Numbered from the stretch's first letter, positions 24,376 through 34,377 are shown. The stretch: 43,385 nt of DNA from Acidaminococcaceae bacterium (GCA_017554485.1 JAFZIG010000007.1:1-43385), one strand, 5' to 3'. Numbers and translations are program-made. The notes: generated from the sequence alone by a model not told the origin.

Positions 24376-27300
24376 TTATGCCTGTTCCGCCTCATCTTCA
24401 TGCTCGCGTTTACTGAAAAACCGCTCTACCACCACAAAGAGAACCGGTATCAGAAAGATGCCCACAAAGGTATTGAAGGTCATACCCCCTACTACCGCGT
24501 TGCCCATGGACACACGGGAACCGGCGCCGGGACCGGTGGCTATGGCCAGGGGCAGACAGCCTAAGATAAAGGCGAAGGACGTCATCAGGATGGGACGCAG
24601 ACGGAGATGGGCCGCATTGACTGCAGCTGTTATCACATCCTGGCCGCTTTCCAGATTAATTTTGGCATATTCAACTATAAGGATCGCATTTTTGGCTGCC
24701 AGCCCGATCAGCATGATCATGGCGACCTGCATGTAAATATCATTCTGCTGGCCGCGGATGAACTGGGAACCTAAACAGCCCATGACCGCCGGGGGAACCG
24801 ACAGCAGCACCGCGATGGGAATCGTCCAGCTTTCATACAGCGCACACAGCACCAAGAACACAAACACCAGAGAAATAGCGTACAGCCCATAAGCCTGGCT
24901 TCCCGCTTCCCGTTCGTCCCGGCTCTGATCCGTCCATTCATAGGTGTAGGTGGTAGGCAGCACCTCGTGGGCTACTTCCTCCAGCGCCGCCATGGCCTGC
25001 CCGGTGGAATAGCCGTCAGCAGGAGTACCTGCAATCTTAAAGGCGCTGGCGCCGTTGAAGCGGGTGATGGCCGGCACCGTCATTTCCGGTTCCACGGTAA
25101 CCAGGGAATCCAGCGGAACCATCTCACCGGTATTACTCTTTACAAAGAAAAACCGCATATTCTTAATGTCGTCGCGGTATTCCGGCTGGGCCTGCATGAC
25201 CACTTTCCAGGTACGGCCAAAATTATTGAAGTCGTTTACCTCGGCGCCGCCCAGGAACGTCTGCAGGGTGGTAAACACACTGGCAACAGGAACATTCAGG
25301 GATTCCGCCTTTTCACGGTCCACATTAAACTTGTAACCGGGGGTATCCGTATTAAAAGTGGTATACGCGACCCCCACTTCCGGCCGCTGGTTGGCTTTCA
25401 TAACAAACTGCTGTGCGTACACGTTCATCTGGTCAATGGAATCGCCGGCCAGGTTCATGATGTACATACTCAGGGAACCCGTGCTGGACAGGCCCGGCAA
25501 TGCCGGCATATTAAAGGCCATAACATTCATTTCCGGCGTCTGGGACGCCAGCCCATAGGTACGCTGGATCAGTTCAAAAGTACTGGTGGAACGCTGGTCA
25601 TATTCTTCCAGCATGACCGGGATGATACCGGCGCTGGACTTGGGGGCGCCGCTCAGGATATCATACCCGTTAACCGGCATGACATATTTAACCCCCGGGA
25701 ACCCTCCCACCTTCCGGGCAAAATCTTCCATCTGCTTCATGCCCCGGTTGGAAGACGCTCCTTCCGGCAGGTTGTAGGAAATGATATACATTCCCTGGTC
25801 TTCTTCCGGAACATAACCGGTAGGAGTAATCTTGAACAGGAGGCCGGTCAGGATACAAATTACAATCAGGGCGCACATCATCAGCTTGGAATAGCGGATG
25901 CACTCGCTCACCCGTGTCGTATATTTCGCCAGGGTATTGGCGTACCATACATTAAAGCGGTAAATAATCTTGCCGATCAGGCCTTTATTGGCTTCTTCAC
26001 TGGTAGCGCTGTGCTGGGGTTTCAGAAGCTTGGCGCACAGGGCCGGCGTAAGGGACAGGGCCACTACGGCAGATAACATCATGGAAACGGAAATGGTCAG
26101 GGCAAACTGTTTGTACAACTGACCGGTGGAACCGCCCATGAAGGAAATAGGCACAAACACAGCCGCCAGCACACAGGCAATGGCCACTACCGGGCCGGAC
26201 ACTTCTTTCATGGCACGGTAGGTCGCTTCTTTGGGAGACAAACCGGTTTCCTGAATGTGGTGCTCTACCGCTTCCACCACGACGATGGCGTCGTCTACCA
26301 CCAGACCGATGGCCAGGATCATGGCAAACATGGACAGGGTATTGATGGAAAAGCCCAACAGCACGAAGGCGCCGAAGGTGCCGATCAGGGAAACGGGGAC
26401 CGCCAGCATAGGCACCATGGTGGCCCGGAAATTGCCCAGGAAAATATAAACGACAATCAATACCAGCACCAGCGCTTCAAAGAAGGTATGGGCAACTTTT
26501 TCCAAAGACTCTTTTACGAACTGGGTCTTGTCCTGGGCGATGATCAGTTTCATATCCGGCGGGAACCGGGTTTCCGCATCCGCCAGCACCTTTCTTATCT
26601 CCGCCACAGCTTCGATGGCATTGGCATCCGTAGTCAGGGAAACCGGATACATTACCGATTCGCCGGCTACGCCTTTATCCAGAAACAGGGAAGAAGGCGT
26701 ATCCATACGTTCGCCTTCGTATATATCCGCAATGTCTTTCAGCTTCAAAACCTGGCCGTTAGAAACACGGACAATGATATTCCCGAATTCTTCCGGGGTT
26801 TTCAGACGGCCCTGGGCACTGGCAGAATATTTGAATTCCTGGTCGCCGGTAGTGGGTTTGGAACCGATAGAACCTACCGGAGCCTGGATATTCTGAGACT
26901 GAATGGCAGCTGCCACTTCTGCAGCGGTCAGTCCCAACTGGGCCATCAGGTCCGGCTTTAATTCCACACGCATGGAGTATTCCGGTCCGTATTCGCCTAC
27001 GGAAGAAACACCCTTGACACGCTTCACCGGATCCACTACGTTGGATGCCCCATAGGCTTTCAGGAACATGGCGTCATAGGTCTTATTGGGCGAGACCAAG
27101 GTAAAATACATGATGTCCTGGGAAGACATCTTGGCCGTGGTAATACCATACTGGGTAACCTCGGTGGGCATGGAAGCCTTGGCCTGGTCCACGCGGTTCT
27201 GCACTTCCACGGAAGCAATGTCGCCGTTCTTTTCCAGGTTAAAGTTAACGTCCAGCACATAACGGCCCGTGTTAGTAGAGGTAGAACGCATATCCCGCAT

Positions 27301-27522
27301 ATTTTCCACGCCGTTAACCTTCTGCTCGATAGCCTGGGCAATGGATTCTTCCACTGTGGTGGCATTGGCGCCTACATAGTTGGTTTCCACTTCAATCTGC
27401 GGTCTGGTAATATTCGGATACTGTGCGATAGGCAGGCTGAACCCTGCGATGATCCCCGCGAACACAATGATCAGGGACAAGGCTATCGCAAAAATCGGTC
27501 GGTCGATAAAGAACTTAGCCAC
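24376..27522 (-). CDS. RND multidrug efflux pump, inner-membrane subunit (HAE1/AcrB-like)
   Basis: 1048 residues, normal for the family. Twelve membrane helices with two large periplasmic loops. The N-terminus FFIDRPIFAIALSLIIVFAG is typical. The proton relay is present: the DD pair in GLVVDDAIVVVEAVE (TM4) and the lysine in GLAAKNAILIVEYAK (TM10). Proton-driven export of drugs, detergents or metabolites through a periplasmic adaptor and an outer-membrane channel. It starts at GTG with GGAGG eight bases upstream, overlapping the adaptor stop region (12-bp gap). No TolC-type gene is in the window. Confidence 0.95.
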   Translation of the reverse strand: MAKFFIDRPIFAIALSLIIVFAGIIAGFSLPIAQYPNITRPQIEVETNYVGANATTVEESIAQAIEQKVNGVENMRDMRSTSTNTGRYVLDVNFNLEKNGDIASVEVQNRVDQAKASMPTEVTQYGITTAKMSSQDIMYFTLVSPNKTYDAMFLKAYGASNVVDPVKRVKGVSSVGEYGPEYSMRVELKPDLMAQLGLTAAEVAAAIQSQNIQAPVGSIGSKPTTGDQEFKYSASAQGRLKTPEEFGNIIVRVSNGQVLKLKDIADIYEGERMDTPSSLFLDKGVAGESVMYPVSLTTDANAIEAVAEIRKVLADAETRFPPDMKLIIAQDKTQFVKESLEKVAHTFFEALVLVLIVVYIFLGNFRATMVPMLAVPVSLIGTFGAFVLLGFSINTLSMFAMILAIGLVVDDAIVVVEAVEHHIQETGLSPKEATYRAMKEVSGPVVAIACVLAAVFVPISFMGGSTGQLYKQFALTISVSMMLSAVVALSLTPALCAKLLKPQHSATSEEANKGLIGKIIYRFNVWYANTLAKYTTRVSECIRYSKLMMCALIVICILTGLLFKITPTGYVPEEDQGMYIISYNLPEGASSNRGMKQMEDFARKVGGFPGVKYVMPVNGYDILSGAPKSSAGIIPVMLEEYDQRSTSTFELIQRTYGLASQTPEMNVMAFNMPALPGLSSTGSLSMYIMNLAGDSIDQMNVYAQQFVMKANQRPEVGVAYTTFNTDTPGYKFNVDREKAESLNVPVASVFTTLQTFLGGAEVNDFNNFGRTWKVVMQAQPEYRDDIKNMRFFFVKSNTGEMVPLDSLVTVEPEMTVPAITRFNGASAFKIAGTPADGYSTGQAMAALEEVAHEVLPTTYTYEWTDQSRDEREAGSQAYGLYAISLVFVFLVLCALYESWTIPIAVLLSVPPAVMGCLGSQFIRGQQNDIYMQVAMIMLIGLAAKNAILIVEYAKINLESGQDVITAAVNAAHLRLRPILMTSFAFILGCLPLAIATGPGAGSRVSMGNAVVGGMTFNTFVGIFLIPVLFVVVERFFSKREHEDEAEQA

Positions 27523-27534
27523 TTGGGTTACCTC

Positions 27535-28695
27535 CTACTGTTTGCTTTCATTGCTCAGGTCGGCTTCCGTCATAGCGGCCGGTTTCACTTCGGATCCTTT
27601 GTTAACTTTCTGGACACCTTCCACTACCAGCGTTTCATCGCCGTTCAGGCCTTTTTCCACCAGCCAGAGTTTACCTACCCGGGCGCCCAGGGTAACTTCC
27701 TTCATATCAACTTTATTGTCACTGCCTACAATAAACACGAATTTTTTGTACAGCATTTCCCTGACGGCCCGCTGGGGGATCAGCAAAGCATTCTTTGTAG
27801 TTCCCGCATTGGCCTGCAGGCGGGCGAACATACCCGGCATCAGCACATTATTGTCATTGCTGAACTTTGCTTTTAATGTCAACGCGCCGGTACCGTTACC
27901 AATCTCCCGGTCCACCTGGTCCACTACGCCGGCGCCGGTATAAATGCTGCCGTCGGATAACACCAGCTTCAGGTCTTCCAGGGCTTTGGCGCCGGAATCG
28001 GAATGGGCTTTGGAAAGCTGCAGGTATTCATTTTCAGACATGCTGAACTTGATCCGTACCGGATTGGTATTGCTCATGGTGGCCAGCACCGTCTGCCCTG
28101 CCGCAACGAAATTGCCTACAGACAGGTCGCTGGTGCTGATCTTGCCGGAGAAAGGCGCCTTTACCTCCGTATCGCCCATGTTGATCTGGGCATTTTCCAG
28201 GATTGCCTCCTGGGCTGTTACCTGGGCCCGGGCAGAATCCCGCTGGGCAATGGAAAGGTCATACTGCTGTTTGGAAACCGCGTTCTGCTCATACAGTTTC
28301 TTATATCGTTCCGCATCCGCCACCAGGCGGTTATATTCCGTCCGGGCCGCAGCCAGCCCCGCCTGGGCGTTCAGAAGGTTTGCCTTATAGGTCCGCTGGT
28401 CAATGGTAAACAGGACCTGCCCTTCTTCCACCCAGTCGCCGCCGTTAAAGCTTTTGCTGGTGATCTTACCGGACACATTGGCTGTCAGCTTCGCTTCCTG
28501 CTGGGCTTCCACAAAACCGGTAAACTCATGCACATTGGGCGTATCTCTTTTTATAACCTGCATAGTTTTTACTGCTACTGCGGCAGGTGCTTTCTGCTGC
28601 GCCTGTTTGCCGCAGCCGGCAAACAGCAACAGCCCGGAAACTGCCAAAGCAACAGCAAAACCTTTTCCCCATTTTCCACGGAAAGTATGTAACAT
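27535..28695 (-). CDS. RND efflux periplasmic adaptor lipoprotein (AcrA/MexA-like)
   Basis: 386 residues. A signal peptide ends in a lipobox (LLFAGC), so the protein is anchored in the inner membrane and reaches into the periplasm. The barrel-sandwich/lipoyl part (VSGKITSKSFNGGDWVEEGQVLF...VKAPFSGKIS) encloses a coiled-coil hairpin (about 95-160), followed by a beta-barrel and a membrane-proximal domain. The frame is open 14 codons further upstream, but GGGAGG nine bases before the ATG at 28695 and the signal peptide fix the start. First gene of the pump operon, with its own promoter. Confidence 0.94.
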   Translation of the reverse strand: MLHTFRGKWGKGFAVALAVSGLLLFAGCGKQAQQKAPAAVAVKTMQVIKRDTPNVHEFTGFVEAQQEAKLTANVSGKITSKSFNGGDWVEEGQVLFTIDQRTYKANLLNAQAGLAAARTEYNRLVADAERYKKLYEQNAVSKQQYDLSIAQRDSARAQVTAQEAILENAQINMGDTEVKAPFSGKISTSDLSVGNFVAAGQTVLATMSNTNPVRIKFSMSENEYLQLSKAHSDSGAKALEDLKLVLSDGSIYTGAGVVDQVDREIGNGTGALTLKAKFSNDNNVLMPGMFARLQANAGTTKNALLIPQRAVREMLYKKFVFIVGSDNKVDMKEVTLGARVGKLWLVEKGLNGDETLVVEGVQKVNKGSEVKPAAMTEADLSNESKQ

Positions 28696-28825
28696 AAAAT
28701 GAATCCTCCCTGAACTTAGCCGCCTTTCACTTTTCAAAAAAGCGAAAGCCTGATATGTTACTATCTGTATAATTGACGTTTTTAAATGAATCTATTATTC
28801 TGTTCTGATTTTCAGCATGTTATGT

Positions 28826-28854
28826 ATTATAGTATAAATTAAAACAAAACGCAA
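28826..28854 (-). promoter_or_regulatory. Promoter of the RND pump operon
   Basis: Minus-strand -35 TTGCGT (28849-28854), 17-bp spacer, -10 TATAAT (28826-28831), with an untranslated leader of about 120 bases. No regulator gene is adjacent. Confidence 0.7.
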
Positions 28855-28972
28855 ATTGAATCAGTTGTATTTTTATCAATTTTACTCTAATATTCTTTTA
28901 TTATTTACATTTCTTCTTTATCAAACTGAATAGTCAGTTTAAAAGACCACATACTGAAAAACCTGTATTTGT

Positions 28973-30463
28973 TTATTCTTCTAAAAGCTTTTTATCCTTT
29001 AAGAATGGAATTAAATCGTTTTTCTCCACAACTGCCATACAGATAGCTTCTTCATCTTGGAACCCCTCGCCCAGCAGCCGGTCCTGCAATACGAAATGTT
29101 TTCCGGTAAAATGCCAGAAAAACGGTTTCGCTGTGGAAAAACAGTTTTTAGGTTTGCCCACCAGGTTTATGATTTTCAAAAAGTCCGGATTTTTGGTGTC
29201 AAACATATCATTTAGTTTAAGCGGCTCACCGCTCCGCATATCAAAATTGTACAATTCCCGGATTACTTCTCCTTTTTTATTTCTGCGTCCCAGTTCCAGG
29301 CTTAACAGTTTCGAACCTGCAAACTTCACCTGAAAAGCCCTTTCGTCCTCCTCCGGAGCTTTAGCATACCATTCATGCAGTTTATCATTGATTTTGTTTT
29401 GCAGTTCCGGTTTTTCCTCAACGGCTACCACAGGACGGCTGATCACCCGCTCCCCAATGAACGCCCTGCGGGGATATAGCCTCCAGCTTCCTGCCCCTGC
29501 CGCCTGATTCGAATCATCAGCCTTCAGCAATTCGTCCAACGTATCCTTCAGTACAATTTCCTCCGGGATCCATCTGTCTTCTTTATGTATCCACCTTACT
29601 GCAAGGCGTCCCAGCAGATCCTGTCCATTGGCTGCCAGCACATTTTGTTCCGTAAACAACCGCCCGTCCAGGGTCGTAAGAGAAGCAACCTCTGTAACCT
29701 GCGGCTGCAGCCAGGATTTGGCAATGCTTCCGTCTGCGTTGTACAGACGTAGCACATTCTTTGCGCTTCCCGAGAAAGATATCGTTTTGTTCATGCCATT
29801 TGATTCAGAAAGGGTGCATTCGACTGTAAACCGATTGTCCGGTTTATACTCCGCTTTTGCCGCTACGCCCATACTGTCCGCTGCGGAAAACACTTCCCGT
29901 ACCTGCTTCCTGTCAGAAAAGTCCAGTATCCGCCAGTTAGACGCAGCGTTTTTTCCGCCTTTGGCTGCCATCAGGAGAATCTGGTCGTGGGGTTTGTCTG
30001 AAATTTTGTTTTTAGTTTTCTCTTTATCTGCATTTCCGGCTTCTTCTAACGATTCCAACAGCTTTTCAAAACGCTTTTCCGCATCTTCTTTGCCGTTTAT
30101 CTTTTTCTTCTCTGACTCAGCATCTTGCTGTTTCGCTTTTAAATCTTTCTGATTTGCTTTTCTGGTTTTTTTCTCCGTCGTGGCATTCACAGGCATTTTT
30201 TCCAACAGACAGTAATACCCACCGTCCAGGTTCGCTTTCCAGGCAGTCACCATCTTTCCTTCCGCATCCTTCACCATGATCCACAAATTGGAATAATAAT
30301 TGCTGCCGGGCATCTTTTTATCTCCCGTCAGTTCCACGGTCTTTTTCTGGCCGCTGCCGTCCACATCCGCTTCCACCTTGGCCAGCAGTGCCGCCTGAGC
30401 AGAAGAAAAAGGCACTGTCAGCAACAGTAAAGCCCCTAATCCTGTTATCACACGTTTGAACAT
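28973..30463 (-). CDS. Secreted protein of unknown function with C-terminal DUF3298-like segment
   Basis: 496 residues. Signal peptide at 1-24 (AQA cleavage). A charged, lysine- and glutamate-rich stretch at about 95-160 is probably coiled-coil or disordered. The C-terminal third (NFDMRSGEPLKLNDMF) resembles the DUF3298/RsiV-type periplasmic domain; the rest I do not recognise. Probably periplasmic. GGAGG precedes the ATG by six bases. It lies 110 bp downstream of the C39-like peptidase gene, with a weak 7-bp hairpin between them (30517-30523 with 30540-30546), so the two may share a transcript. Function unknown. Confidence 0.75.
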   Translation of the reverse strand: MFKRVITGLGALLLLTVPFSSAQAALLAKVEADVDGSGQKKTVELTGDKKMPGSNYYSNLWIMVKDAEGKMVTAWKANLDGGYYCLLEKMPVNATTEKKTRKANQKDLKAKQQDAESEKKKINGKEDAEKRFEKLLESLEEAGNADKEKTKNKISDKPHDQILLMAAKGGKNAASNWRILDFSDRKQVREVFSAADSMGVAAKAEYKPDNRFTVECTLSESNGMNKTISFSGSAKNVLRLYNADGSIAKSWLQPQVTEVASLTTLDGRLFTEQNVLAANGQDLLGRLAVRWIHKEDRWIPEEIVLKDTLDELLKADDSNQAAGAGSWRLYPRRAFIGERVISRPVVAVEEKPELQNKINDKLHEWYAKAPEEDERAFQVKFAGSKLLSLELGRRNKKGEVIRELYNFDMRSGEPLKLNDMFDTKNPDFLKIINLVGKPKNCFSTAKPFFWHFTGKHFVLQDRLLGEGFQDEEAICMAVVEKNDLIPFLKDKKLLEE

Positions 30464-30572
30464 TCAATCCTCCAGTCTGCCGTCCTTCCCGGCAGTCTAA
30501 CCATTCTGCAAAGACTGTACTCCCTGTCGCCTGTCAGATGGAGTACGCTGAAACACGGATATCAAATCAAAT

Positions 30573-31385
30573 TCAATTCTTATTTAATCCTTTATATCCA
30601 GGCGGCACAGCCGTCAGCCACTGCCTGTTCTTTTCTTTTTCACGGAACAGTTGGGCGTCGAACCACATATGGTAAAACCGTTCCGCAGAAACAATATTAT
30701 ACCCGTCCTGATGATGATCTGATGTATCATAGGGATCGGCCAGGATCAGCACATCATTTTCTCCATACTTATCCCCCATGGAATCATGACCGATGATCAC
30801 GCGCCAGTGTCCTCCCCAGTCCACATTCTCCACCATAATGGGTATGCCCCGCTTCAGGTTATCATCCACAAAATCAAGGAACTTCTCGTACGTTTCAGGA
30901 GAACCGTTTTTCAGGGAATTCTTTACAGTCCAGCCTTTTTGCTCAAAGTAACGGCTCATGCCCCGGGTATTGGTACCCGGGTCTTTTATTCCTGCAGGAT
31001 GTGTTTCCATTACTTTGGCAATCTCCATCTCCGTATCCGGGGATTTACCCCAAAAAAACTCAACTACCGTAAAGGCCGCCGCCGGGCCGCAGGTATATTC
31101 CGTATGCTGCTGATGCGTTTTGTATTTTTCCAGAACCAGCAGGCTGCCACCGGATTTCATATTATACACATCTACTCTTTTAAAGTAAGGGGAATCTTTC
31201 ACATCCGCCTGGTTTTGTATAGCAGACGGACCGCCCCCGTCCTTTTCCAGCATCAGAACGATTCTGGAGGTAACATCATTAAGCACGCCGGATTGTTCCG
31301 GCTTTCCATTCGATGTTGTATCTGTATGAAAGTTTAACGCTGCAACCGCAATAACTGCTACTGCCAGCAGGATCACTTTTTTCAC
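30573..31385 (-). CDS. Exported C39-like cysteine peptidase
   Basis: 270 residues. An N-terminal hydrophobic segment (about 4-17) exports or anchors it. The papain-like C39_2 domain (about 80-235) shows the catalytic cysteine C99 in QQHTEYTCGPAAA, a glutamine just upstream for the oxyanion hole, the histidine in WGGHWRVIIGHD and the aspartate in LADPYD. Such proteins cleave peptides outside the cytoplasm; the substrate is unknown. It starts at GTG (31385) with AAAGGGA upstream; no nearer ATG suits the signal segment. It follows the CCA enzyme gene by 39 bp and may be cotranscribed with it and the secreted protein downstream. Confidence 0.82.
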   Translation of the reverse strand: MKKVILLAVAVIAVAALNFHTDTTSNGKPEQSGVLNDVTSRIVLMLEKDGGGPSAIQNQADVKDSPYFKRVDVYNMKSGGSLLVLEKYKTHQQHTEYTCGPAAAFTVVEFFWGKSPDTEMEIAKVMETHPAGIKDPGTNTRGMSRYFEQKGWTVKNSLKNGSPETYEKFLDFVDDNLKRGIPIMVENVDWGGHWRVIIGHDSMGDKYGENDVLILADPYDTSDHHQDGYNIVSAERFYHMWFDAQLFREKEKNRQWLTAVPPGYKGLNKN

Positions 31386-31424
31386 AACTACATCATCCCT
31401 TTAATATTTAGTAAAGGCGGTTTC

Positions 31425-33158
31425 TTAAACAGTCTGATCCTGTTCCGATATGTTAATTTTCTCCAGCTTCCGTTCTATGGCCCGTAGCAATGGCCCCCTT
31501 TCATTGGGGATGCTGCCGCTTTGGACACGAGCCAGCAGATATCTCATGGCTTCGCCGATGGAAATCGTCATTTGCGGCTTCGAATTCTTGTGCGTTTCTT
31601 CCTGTTCATTCATGTTACGATTATGAACAGGACATTCCCTTTCTATTAGCTTTTGTATCTCATTGCCGCTGACTTTTAAATCTGAAGTATGCACCGGCAT
31701 CCGGTCACGGGCAATTTGGATTGCTTCCTCTCCCAGCCTGTGTCCTTCTTTAAGCACAGGCTCTTGCAGCACACCGGCCCAGGTAGCTCCCATATCTGCC
31801 AGAAAAACTTCTGTCAGCTGCGCAAAGGCCTCTGCCATTTCCTTTTCTGTGCGAAATGCGCCACTGACGGCCTCACTGCGGATCCAGCGCAGCAGCGTAT
31901 TGTTTTTATGAATCATCATGGGCGCAAAACGCATGTGCTTTGCTACCAGCCAGCGAACACGCCGTACAAACTCACGGGGATAACGCAGCCGGATCAGGAT
32001 TGTTTCCGCCATTTCGGAACTTTTCTGTTCATGCCCGTGATCATTCGGATATCCGTCGGGCGTCGTTCCCCGGACTCCCGGCAGGCCTTTTGCCACGTCG
32101 TGCAGCAACAGCGACCAACGCAAAGCAAGCTCCCGGGGACTCTTATCCACTGCCGCCAGAGTATGCTCCCATACATTATAACAATGAAAGCGGATATTCT
32201 GGGGCAAACCAGGCAAATGTGCCAGCTCCGGCAGCACGTCCACATAACTTTCACTGCCTTTATCCCTAACCCTGCACTGCGCCCCGGCCAGACCGCTGGA
32301 AAGGAACAGTGCCAGCCCTCTGCCCGCTGCCTTCCCCAGCAGCATTTTATCCAATTCCGTTTTTACCCGTTCCAGGGAAAGATTGCGGCACCGGCTGATA
32401 TCAAAGACATATCGCTTTTGCAGGTAATACTTTGTGCCTGGCTGGCCGAATCCGTTCCCGTCCAGGCTCCCTGTCAGCTGGGCATCCGGCCCCATGGTTT
32501 TCATATCGGCAGGCACCGGCCTGCCAGCTTTTACCATCGCAGACCGCAGATTCTGTTCTACAGTTTGCTCCTCATCATAGTCACCCAGCACGTCCGCCGC
32601 CGTATCATTTCCTTCCACATAAGTAAAGTCCAACTGAGCCACAAAACGGCAGGCCCGGTACATACGCAGGGCATCTTCCGCAAAACGCTGCTTCGGATCG
32701 CCCACCGTTCGCAACAGTTTCGCTTTTAAATCCTCCTGCCCTCCGAAAAAATCATACAAATTACCGGAGCTGTCCATAGCCATGGCGTTCACCGTAAAAT
32801 CCCGGCGGGACAGATCCTCTTTCAGCGTATCGCAGAACCAAACTTCGACCGGACGGTGGGCATCCTGACCATAGACATAACGTTCGTTACGGAAGGTTGC
32901 GATTTCCAGCGCATGCTTCTCCGTTACCGCCGCTACTACGCCGAAATTCTCCCCCAGCTTTTCCGCCAATGCGTAACCGGCAGGGCGCAGAATTGCAGCA
33001 ATCTGCTCCGGATGGGCGTTAGTGGTAATATCGTAGTCGCCGGGCTCAATACCCAGCAGCATGTCACGCACCGCGCCTCCCACCACATAGGCTTCATAGC
33101 CAGCATCGTTCAGTATACGTAATGTTGTCTGTACATACTCAGGAAACAGTATTTGCAT
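31425..33158 (-). CDS. cca: CCA-adding tRNA nucleotidyltransferase with HD domain
   Basis: 577 residues, larger than the usual 400-450. Adds or repairs the 3' CCA of tRNA. The head domain has YVVGGAVRDMLLG with the metal DxD (D41, D43) in GDYDITT, then RRDFTVNAMAMD and RFAEDALRMYRACRF (about 158-172). After that comes an unusual segment of about 75 residues (179-255), rich in D, G and Q, before SLERVKTELDKML resumes the family pattern. An HD phosphohydrolase domain follows (H353-D354 in LLHDVAKG). The tail includes another non-conserved linker. Start at ATG 33158 with AAGGA upstream. Confidence 0.93.
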   Translation of the reverse strand: MQILFPEYVQTTLRILNDAGYEAYVVGGAVRDMLLGIEPGDYDITTNAHPEQIAAILRPAGYALAEKLGENFGVVAAVTEKHALEIATFRNERYVYGQDAHRPVEVWFCDTLKEDLSRRDFTVNAMAMDSSGNLYDFFGGQEDLKAKLLRTVGDPKQRFAEDALRMYRACRFVAQLDFTYVEGNDTAADVLGDYDEEQTVEQNLRSAMVKAGRPVPADMKTMGPDAQLTGSLDGNGFGQPGTKYYLQKRYVFDISRCRNLSLERVKTELDKMLLGKAAGRGLALFLSSGLAGAQCRVRDKGSESYVDVLPELAHLPGLPQNIRFHCYNVWEHTLAAVDKSPRELALRWSLLLHDVAKGLPGVRGTTPDGYPNDHGHEQKSSEMAETILIRLRYPREFVRRVRWLVAKHMRFAPMMIHKNNTLLRWIRSEAVSGAFRTEKEMAEAFAQLTEVFLADMGATWAGVLQEPVLKEGHRLGEEAIQIARDRMPVHTSDLKVSGNEIQKLIERECPVHNRNMNEQEETHKNSKPQMTISIGEAMRYLLARVQSGSIPNERGPLLRAIERKLEKINISEQDQTV

Positions 33159-33275
33159 GGTAAATTTTTATCCTTATGGTCATTATTTATTTATTATACC
33201 ATACAAACCCTATATCTGCTTTTTTATCCGAAACAATTATTTTGCCATAATTTAGCAAAGGAAAATAAATTTAAA

Positions 33276-33305
33276 ACCGCCGACTGTTATTAAAAAGCCG
33301 ACGGT
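33276..33305 (-). terminator. Terminator of the methyltransferase gene
   Basis: A 10-bp stem with two G-U pairs (33276-33285 with 33296-33305), followed on the minus strand by a TTTTAAATTT tail. Confidence 0.7.
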
Positions 33306-33383
33306 AATAGTTGAATCTTTCAACATTTCCATACCCTGTGCTGGGCAAGTTTGCTGTTTATTGCTTCAGCAAGCCTGCAAAGC

Positions 33384-34298
33384 TCACTTCTGCATGATCC
33401 ACTCATTGTAGTTTCCAAGATGCTCCCGGGCCGAATCGTAGGCAATCCAGCCGGCAATGAGATTCACGGTATAGGCCCGGGGCAATGTACGGAACACAAT
33501 TTTTGCCCGCAGGGGGTGCGCCATGACCATATCAAAATGCTTCTGCATGCGCTTCAGGTCCGGCAGGATCCGGTCCGTTAGGCTGTTAATGGCAACCGTT
33601 TTAAAACCGGCATGGCTGAAATGCGCCTTCCAGGCTTCTTCGTCTTCAATTTGGGCAAAGGCGCCGCCATGCTCTGTTACGGACAATGCGGTCTGTATCT
33701 CCCTGCTATAGGTCTCAAAAGGATATTTTGTCACGTAATCCCAAATCAGAAAATGGCCGCCGGGCTTCAGCACGCGGTACACTTCCGCCATCAGCTTATT
33801 CTTTTTCTCACTGTTGACATACACAACGGTCTCCACGCCGTAGACCACATCAAATGTATTGTCCGGGATATCTGGCAAGGAAGTGTAATCCTGCTTCTGG
33901 ATCGTCAGGTTGGCAGGCTTCTCCTTCAGCTCTCTGGGAAAAAGATCTATCCCCAGAAACTCCTTGTCCGGATGGCTCTTGGCCAGATGCAGCAGGTTTT
34001 CCCCCTGACCGGGGCCCAGTTCCAGCACTTTGCCTCCGGGCGGGGCATAGTTTATGGCTACGTCCGGTTGATAGAACATGTCATCATAGGAAAAGGTTTC
34101 TCCGTCTTTGGATACAATAAAATGCATATTGCCTTTGCCGTTATAGATGTGGCGATAACGGGAATGGTTTTCTTTAAAATAGGCAATGATGTGTTCTGGG
34201 TCGTTATGATTTTCCGTAAGAAATTTATCCAAGTCAATGAACTTTTCCATGTAATGGATTTTATCAGCAACCGTCTGGGGCTTTGAATCACCACTCAT
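33384..34298 (-). CDS. Class I SAM-dependent methyltransferase
   Basis: About 304 residues. The Rossmann core has motif I VLELGPGQGENLLHLA, the acidic end of strand 2 in FLGIDLFP, FDVVYGVETVVYVN and the post-motif LKPGGHFLIWDY. A C-terminal part of about 100 residues is helical. The substrate is not evident; the layout resembles small-molecule or sterol-type methyltransferases. A TTG five codons upstream overlaps the AAAGGGAG ribosome site, so the ATG at 34298 is used. It follows leuB by 79 bp on the same strand and may be read through from the leu operon. Confidence 0.85.
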   Translation of the reverse strand: MSGDSKPQTVADKIHYMEKFIDLDKFLTENHNDPEHIIAYFKENHSRYRHIYNGKGNMHFIVSKDGETFSYDDMFYQPDVAINYAPPGGKVLELGPGQGENLLHLAKSHPDKEFLGIDLFPRELKEKPANLTIQKQDYTSLPDIPDNTFDVVYGVETVVYVNSEKKNKLMAEVYRVLKPGGHFLIWDYVTKYPFETYSREIQTALSVTEHGGAFAQIEDEEAWKAHFSHAGFKTVAINSLTDRILPDLKRMQKHFDMVMAHPLRAKIVFRTLPRAYTVNLIAGWIAYDSAREHLGNYNEWIMQK

Positions 34299-34377
34299 GC
34301 AGTATCTCCCTTTCAAATAAGCAATTGCTTCATCGTTTTGTCGATGGTTTTAGTTATAACTACAGAACCCGCAATCT

